Of a stretch of 64,000 bases of DNA, positions 57,623-64,000 are shown one piece after another. The position numbers and the translations under genes were made by a program. Origin of the DNA: Pseudognaphalium luteoalbum (lineage: Eukaryota; Streptophyta; Magnoliopsida; Asterales; Asteraceae); the NCBI GenBank assembly GCA_963422505.1, contig OY730193.1, positions 63,158,392-63,222,391 on the forward strand, given 5' to 3'. Positions within the stretch are counted from its first letter, which is position 1. The number at the start of each line of letters is the position of its first letter. The notes below the pieces were generated by a model that did not search any database, was not told the DNA's origin, and saw only the letters and a program-made list of their open reading frames with translations.

Positions 57623-60158
57623 TGATGGCACCCGAAAGTGTCGGAGTCATTGATGGTAACTAATCGGGCGCCAACAGGGGTATTAAATCTATATTTAGCG
57701 GGGCTTAATCTATATGTACTACCTACTCTGGTTAGTAAGCGGTAAGTATAACCTAAGATCGTTCTGTGAATCCAAACGTGTGGGCAATTAAAGTTGGCAC
57801 TTTCGGTAGGGAAGTATCTAGGATGGGACAAAGTAGGTAGGTTTGGGGGTTTTAAACTAAAGACAAGTAAATAAAATGCAGGAAATTAAAGTACAGGAAA
57901 GTAGATAAAGATAAATATGTGATTGTTGAGATTTTGATAATTAATATTTTGGGATGACAGAATAAATAGGGATGATACTAATGTGGCAACCAAACTACTA
58001 GGCGTAAACTCTAGAACCCTACCAACTCGATTTCTCATTGGCATGTCACTAGGAACTAGGTTATCATGATTCTGATCGGAGCAATACGCAAACTTCCAAT
58101 ACTTATCTAGTTGAAAGGTAAGCAACCTATTTTGGTTCTATACCGAGGTTCATGAATCAGTAGCGTATCGTCTCATAGGTCCGACCGTTCTTAACCCCTA
58201 AGATAGTTTACTGTTCTATTAGCATGCAGATTAATAACTTTGTATGTTTAGACCATCGATTTTATAAGACTTGGTGTTTTAAGGATTACGACTTTACTCT
58301 TATTCCAAAGTCCTGTTATCATTCATTTAAGCTCTAGTTACTTCGACTTATGCTTCAAATCTCTCCTTTTCAAACAGTTATACATCCCCGGATTATTCGC
58401 AGTTTGTTAAAATGTGTTTCATATGTGGACCATGCCTTTCAATGATAGACAGTGTAGTTTACGTAGTACTTCCACGGTTTCTCACATCAACATGCGGTCA
58501 AGAGTAATTGACAGTGAAAGTGACACTCTATCTAACTAAATGTAAAGCAGTGCAGAAATGTAAACCTAATATATATAACGAGTGGTTTCAATGTGTTTAC
58601 TTATTGCATGTCATGGGCACAGATAACTACTTACCATAATTAAGGTTGATCTGGTCCTAATTACTAGGTTGCAGTCACGTGGATAACCAGAAAGGGTAAT
58701 CCATAAATTAAACTTGAATTCATAAAGTCTTAACGCTACAAGGGTTACTAATTCCTATTTTATCTGAACGTATTTTACAAACATCATTTTATAGTGTTTT
58801 GACTTTCGTAGGATATACCAATTAGTTATGAAGTTGTATTACCCTTTCGGAATTCCAACTATTAAACCAGAGCTGATTCCAGAGATATAACTACCTTTGG
58901 TCGTTCACCGACTTCCATACATTTGTACTTCACCTTAAAGCGTTTCCAGTACTATATCGGATAAACAGTCGAATAGGGGCCGCCATATCTCTTTACGATT
59001 TTCGTACATTAATTATATAATGTCATCCTTACTTATAATTATCTACATCATCAACAATCACAATAATAAACTACTCGCAATTCATGGCAACAAATATATC
59101 ACATACCAAGCAATAACACATAATTAAAATATGGAATAAAGCAAGTATGATAAAGGTTTAGATATCACCCGGAAATAAATGCGCAGCAGCGTATTATTAT
59201 GATTGACAACTCGTTTACACGTACAAAGATGAATCTTCAAAACTCCTAACGTTCGTTCTAGCTTCTATACTAATCCATAGATTAATTACAATAATCCTAG
59301 ACTACAAGAGAATTTCTAGAATGAGAAAGTGGAAATGGAAAAGGAGTGTGTATGGGTGTAAGAATGTGTGAGTGTTTTTGAGTGTGTAAGAGTGTGTCTT
59401 CAAGTGAGGTCTAAGGGCTGCTATTTATAGGTGAAAAGTGGCTCACATTAGCATTCCAAGGCTCACATTAGAAAAAGGGTGAAAGGTGGTGCACCGGGTA
59501 TGAAAAAGTAGTGAAAGGTGGCGCACCGGGTACGAAAAAGCATGGAAAGGTGGAGCACCGGGTACACGCAAGTACCAAAAAGCGGAAACGAGACGGGGAG
59601 AGGGGGCGGCGGCGCACACCAGCAGGCCGGCGGTGGTTGGCTGCCACCCGTCCTGGTCCGTCGTCTTTCGCTGCGTTGCTTAATTCACGCGTATCTTCTT
59701 CGTTATGCGTCCGTTTGCGTTGATTCTTTATTGTGTTGGATTCGTAATTCAAAAATGAAGACTTTGATGTAAATATATCCCAAAAATATGTGTCTCATCT
59801 TTGGATGTCTCGTACCAATCTTTTGGATCTTCCGGCGTACGTAGAATCTTCATTCTTCGTCCATTTTTTTTATTCTTCTTCTGTTGGATTCGTAATTTGA
59901 AAATGAACATCTTGGATAAGATGGATGTTGATGATGGGTACTTTTGTCTTGAAATCTTGTTTTGATGCCTTGAATCTTCAAACGTGCGTGGAATCTTCGT
60001 TTTTTATCCGTTTTGCTTGATTTTTATCGTGCAACCTTGTTTTGACCATCTTGGCATAATATCATTGATTTTTATTGTTTTTGAGTTTAAAATGCCAAGA
60101 ACCGTTCCCGAATGAGAGAGATATCTGTAGTAAAAACATGACTTTTTACGCGATATCA
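57623..60158 (-). repeat. E5' LTR (copy 2, 2536 bp)
   Basis: Nearly identical to 50335-52860 but with the 10 bp missing there. TATA box at 59429-59422 on the minus strand, with the same upstream repeats. Confidence 0.92.
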
Positions 60159-60196
60159 GAATCCAACTCCCCACATCGAACGGAGGACTTTCCAAC

Positions 60197-60600
60197 ATGG
60201 ATGCCTCTCCCTATACTCAAGAACCTGCTCACTTCACTGTACTTGTCCTGGCTGCCAGGGTACACCGTCACGAGCAATAGCTGCGCGATGTGAACATCGA
60301 ACTCCAGGAAACTCGTGAGCACTGGAGACTCACAACAATGGAACGTATCGATAATGTTGCTGAAGACCATGAAAACACCGTGAACGACATGGATGTCCTT
60401 TACAACAAAGTAACCTGCGTCAGTAGTTCAAACCCGAACCAGGATGTGAGCAACGCTCGCGGGATACCGAAGAGTACGCCCGTGGATTAGTGCAACGTCT
60501 AGTCTTGGCAGAAGACAATGCCCGACAGGCCAGCAGACTTGCAAACACTGTGGATCATATTGTTGCATTGATGGAACAAATTAACCTGCGTCAAGACTAG
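60197..60600 (+). pseudogene. E6' ORF0 (copy 2)
   Basis: Identical in structure to 52899-53302, with LAARVHRHEQ where copy 1 has LIARVHRHEQ (GCTGCC against ATTGCC). It has the same TAG and the same frameshift, so both were present before the duplication. Confidence 0.55.
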
Positions 60601-60847
60601 TGTAGTCTTATCTTATAACTTTTCAAGTGTCTATGTAACAAATCCCGACATCTTTTGTGAACTCAAAATTCTGTAATCTTTTGAACTCGCACCTTGAGTG
60701 GTTGCTAATCTATCTATCCTATGTTATTGATTGTCCTGTAGTGACGTTGTATATTACCACCTTTATATATATATATATACATATGTGATAATCATACTCC
60801 TTGTACAAAATCTCACATACCTTCTAACCCCTTTTTATTAAAGGAAC

Positions 60848-61965
60848 ATGCCGCCAAGGAAACAGACTTTCACCGCCACCGAACTTGCCCAATTCAAATC
60901 CCAAGGGGTAGCTGATGCCTTGGTTGCTCTAGAGGCACAGCGAAACAGTGGTTCAAACCCGAACCAGGGCAGTGAAGATACCACCAACATGGTACCAACT
61001 GCCAAACCTTGCACATACAAGAATATTCTGAACTGCAAGCCCTTGAACGTCAAGGGAACTAAAGGAGCCATTGGCTTACTGCGATAGATTGAGAAAATGG
61101 AATCTGTATTTCAGATATGCAACTGCACTGAGGATTGCAAGGTTAAGTACTCTATCTGCACCTTCATGGATGGTGCCCTTACCTTGTGGAATACCTACGC
61201 CCAAACTGTGGGGATTGATGTCGCCTATCAACTCCCTTGGGAAGATTTGAAGATTATGCTGATAGATGAGTACTGTCCAAGAGAAGAGCTATAGCAGCTT
61301 GAGGTTGAATTCTAGAACCTTACAGTGAGAGGTGATGATATCACCAGTTACACTACCCACTTCCACCAGCTGACGCTTCTGTACCCAACAATGGTCGATC
61401 CTTAATACAAGAGGATCGAAAGGTACATCTGGGGACACCCAGCCAAGATTTAGGGGATGGTAACTGTGCCCAACCCGAGGACTATTCAGAGTGCCGTCCG
61501 TATGGCATATAACTTAATGGCCCAGGTGGTCCGTCATGGAGCATCTGCTGGAAAGGATACTGGAAACCGATATGGGGATAACAAGCAGAAATGGAATCCC
61601 AACCACAATCAAAACCAAGGTCAACAACAAAACAAGAGGCCAGAAACTACAAAGTCCTACGCTGCTGGCACCGACGAAAAGAAAGGGTACAGTGGGAGCA
61701 AACCTTATTGCTCCAAATGAAACCGTCATCATGATGGTTCCTGCCCTTGCAACAAATGCAAGCGTTTTGGACACTTAGCTAAAGATTGTCGAACCAACAC
61801 CATAAACTCAAATCCTAACACAACGAAGGCCTGCTTTGAGTGTGGAAACACCGGACATTTCAGGAATGACTGTCCAAAGCTGAAGAATAACAGGAACAAC
61901 AACAACAACGCTCGCGGTAGAGCTTTTGTGCTAAACTCGGGAGAAGCCCGCCAGGGAATGTTGTT
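60848..61965 (+). pseudogene. gag: E6' gag (copy 2)
   Basis: Same start (MPPRKQ), same stops at corresponding places (for example 61085 and 61292) and intact knuckles. Differences from copy 1 are single bases: NSGSNPNQ against NSSSNPNQ, and the last knuckle reads RNDC against RNEC. No break is unique to this copy as far as I can see. Confidence 0.82.
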
Positions 61966-63407
61966 ATGGGTATGTTTCTCCTCAATGATTTGACTGCCTC
62001 AATTTTATTTGATACGGGTGTCGATAAAAGTTTCATATCTGACGAATTTAGTCCATTGCTCAATGCTACCCCCACTGCTTTAGATGCTAAGTACATTATA
62101 GAATTAGCAAATGGCAAACTAATTGAAGCCGATAGTGTAATACGCAATTTTACCCTAAACCTAGCAAATGAACTTTTCTCTATAGACTTGATACCCGTTG
62201 AAATCGGAAGCTTTGATATCATCGTTGGCATGGACTGGTTGTCCAAACACCGTGCCGTAATTGTTTGTTACGAGAAACTCGTTCGTATTCCTCTCGTCAC
62301 CGCTGGAACTTTGATCATACAAGGGGAGACTGGTGGAACGAGAATAAACATCATATCTTGCATGAAAACTCGAAAATACCTAAGAAAAGGGTATCAGGCA
62401 ATCCTCACACATGTAACGGAAAAGAAATCGGAGGAGAAGCGACTTGAGGATGTGCCTATTGTACGAGATTTCCCGGAAGTCTTTCCTGAAGACTTTCCTG
62501 GACTTCCACCGCCCAGACAGGTCGAATTTCAAATTGACCTTGTGCCTGGAGCTGCACCCGTGGCACGAGCTCCTTACCGATTAGCACCTTCCGAGTTGCA
62601 GGAGTTGTGCACTCAGTTACAGGAGCTCCTGGACAAAGGATTCAATCGACGAAGTTCCTCACCTTGAGGAGCTTCGGTCCTCTTTGTGAAAAAGAAAGAC
62701 GGATCTTTCAAGATGTGTATCGATTACCGAGAACTGAACAAATTGACTGTGAAAAATCGATATCCACTTCCCCGAATCGATGACTTATTCGACCAACTTC
62801 AAGGGTCAAGCTTTTACGGACATTACGAATTCCAGGTTATGCCATTTGGCTTAACCAACGCACCGGCTATATTCATGGATCTTATAAATCGGGTGTGAAA
62901 ACCTTACCTTGACAAGTTCGTCATCATGTTCATAGACGATATTCTAATTTACTCACGTAACGAGGCTGAACATGAACAACATTTGAAAACCATTCTCGAA
63001 TTGCTCATAAAGGAAGAGTTATACGCTAAATTTTCTAAACGCGAATTACGGATTCACACAGTATAATTTCTAGGGCACGTCATCAACAGTCAAGGCATTC
63101 ATGTCGATCCTTCAAAAATCGAGGCAATCAAATCTTGGCAAGCACCTACCACCCCAACTGAAGTTCGTCAATTCTTAGGCCTCGCTGGATACTATCACCG
63201 ATTAATTGAAAACTTCTCAAGGATAGCTTAACCTTTGACTACCTTGACTCAGAAGGAAAAACAATTCGATTGGACTGACAAACAAGAGTCAGCCTTCCAA
63301 ATCGTGAAACAAAAACTCTGCACTGCACCAATTTTGTCCTTACCCGATGGCAACAATGACTTCGTAGTTTACTACGACGCCTCACACAAAGGACTTGGTT
63401 GTGTGTT
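61966..63407 (+). pseudogene. E6' protease, RT (deleted core) and partial RNase H (copy 2)
   Basis: The protease-to-RT linker is open for 233 codons (61966-62667), because the one-base deletion of copy 1 is absent: LANGKLIEADS is readable here. The protease has LFDTGVDKSFIS. TGA at 62668 replaces a Trp, RT again lacks the block with the first catalytic Asp (QGSSFY joined to GHYEF at about 62818), and TGA at 62896 follows MDLINRV. RNase H is cut at 63407. This copy represents the earlier state of the duplicated segment for the frame at 54811. Confidence 0.85.
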
Positions 63408-64000
63408 AAATTAGTTGCTTAAATTAATTGCATTTAAATTATAATTCTTAAGTACATAGTCCCTGTTGAACGAACTTGGACTTACTGTAGCTATTCTATA
63501 CACGATAAGGTATACTTACCTCAGTTGTGTAATAGTTAACGATCAGCATTTCTTTGTTTAATTTTATAACTAGATTTTACACATCAAGTTTTTGGCGCCG
63601 CTGCTGGGGACTGTGTTTAATTTAAGAATTTAATTTCAGTGTAGTTAATTGATCCTTTCTGAGAATTTAATTTTTGGAAAGTTACTTTTAAAGTTTAATT
63701 GTATTGCACCGGTGCGTTTTACGATTTTATTTTCTTTGCTTTTGCAGGTTTGATCAGGTAGTGGATGAACACTAGGAATTCGGGTAACGAACTCCTAAGC
63801 CCTTTGTCCGATCCAGAGAAAAACACCAAGAAGTAACGGAAGAAGAAATCAAAGAATAAACCGACGGATTCAATTTACACTAAAACGGAAACCGGGGATA
63901 CTTCTGAAACTGTAATCATTAAGGAAGTTTTTGAAGAAGAGCTTGAATCAAAGTACGAAGAGGAAGTTCATTCGGAAAAGGAAAAGGAAGAACCAATGGC
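63408..64000 (+). mobile_element. E7' start (copy 2): LTR end, primer binding site, gag start
   Basis: LTR end 63408-63586 (ending CACATCA), primer binding site TGGCGCCGCTGCTGGGGA at 63593-63610, and gag from ATG 63765 to the window end, with the same early TAA as copy 1. The continuation of E7 lies outside the window. Confidence 0.8.
63765..64000 (+). pseudogene. gag: E7' gag N-terminus (copy 2), cut by window end
   Basis: MNTRNSGNELLSPLSDPE followed by a TAA and the acidic stretch. In copy 1 the gag domain starts immediately after this point. One visible difference is IIKEVFEEE here against IIEEVFEEE in copy 1. Confidence 0.75.

Larger units (their letters stand above)
60159..63407 (+). 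mobile_element. E6' chromovirus fragment (copy 2)
   Basis: Same content and same end points as copy 1, offset by 7298-7299 bp. The RT deletion and the RNase H/LTR junction are identical, so they predate the duplication. Confidence 0.9.
57419..64000. repeat. Tandem duplication, unit 2 (runs off the window)
   Basis: It repeats 50131 to about 56701. The join at 57419 shares TGAAATGAGG with the unit 1 start; to the left of it the two flanks differ (TAATTC against TCATCTTT). Confidence 0.95.

Noticed and set aside
1..64000. Host protein-coding genes
   Set aside because: Every frame with recognisable protein similarity belongs to a retrotransposon; no exon-intron structure or other family was seen.

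Overview
The window is repeat-dense plant nuclear DNA and I found no host gene in it. It is a nest of Ty3/gypsy LTR retrotransposons in two groups. The first is Athila/Tat-like: primer binding sites of the type TGGCGCCGCTGCYGGGGA, 2.5 kb LTRs beginning TGATATCGCG, and Athila-type gag, DLGAS protease and ATHILA ORF-1-like sequence. The second is chromovirus-like (Tekay/Del style): initiator-Met type primer binding site TGGTATCAGAGCC, CCHC gag, and a continuous PR-RT-RNaseH-IN polyprotein ending in a chromodomain. The organism is most likely a dicot angiosperm, possibly an asterid such as a composite; that is a family-level guess.

Layout, with my labels. E1 (+, 1-9283): Athila-like element, 5' LTR cut by the window start, coding for gag, protease and an unrecognised protein (ORF-A), with no RT or integrase. 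E2 (-, 9284-15101): chromovirus fragment with an LTR piece fused to a cut integrase, then RT, protease, gag and an upstream ORF0. E3 (+, 15102-26164): heavily decayed chromovirus, both LTRs present, 3' LTR cut. E4 (+, 26165-35270): best-preserved chromovirus, 5' LTR cut; its pol is one 3.2 kb frame broken by nine stops. 35271-36870: AT-rich orphan stretch, possibly a minus-strand LTR remnant, with a 22-bp-period palindrome array. E5 (-, 36871-52860): non-autonomous Athila-like element with ORF-A and an ATHILA ORF-1-like gene but no gag or pol; its 3' LTR has been amplified into six 855-bp tandem units. E6 (+, 52861-56108): chromovirus fragment whose RT has lost its first catalytic block. E7 (+, 56109-57418): LTR end, primer binding site and gag of another Athila/Tat-like element. 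From 57419 to the window end the interval 50131-56700 is repeated in tandem with about 0.5% divergence (E5', E6', E7').

None of the elements shown looks autonomous. The notable structures are ORF-A, kept in two otherwise different non-autonomous elements that share LTR family, promoter layout and 3' noncoding region; ORF0, a separate reading frame ahead of gag in all four chromoviruses, with a hydrophobic C-terminus in E2; the LTR-derived tandem array with a dimeric higher-order pattern; the 7.29 kb tandem duplication; and hairpin or palindrome arrays in the transcribed part of LTRs. All homology statements between elements come from reading the sequences by eye; family names rest on recognised motifs and not on database searches.
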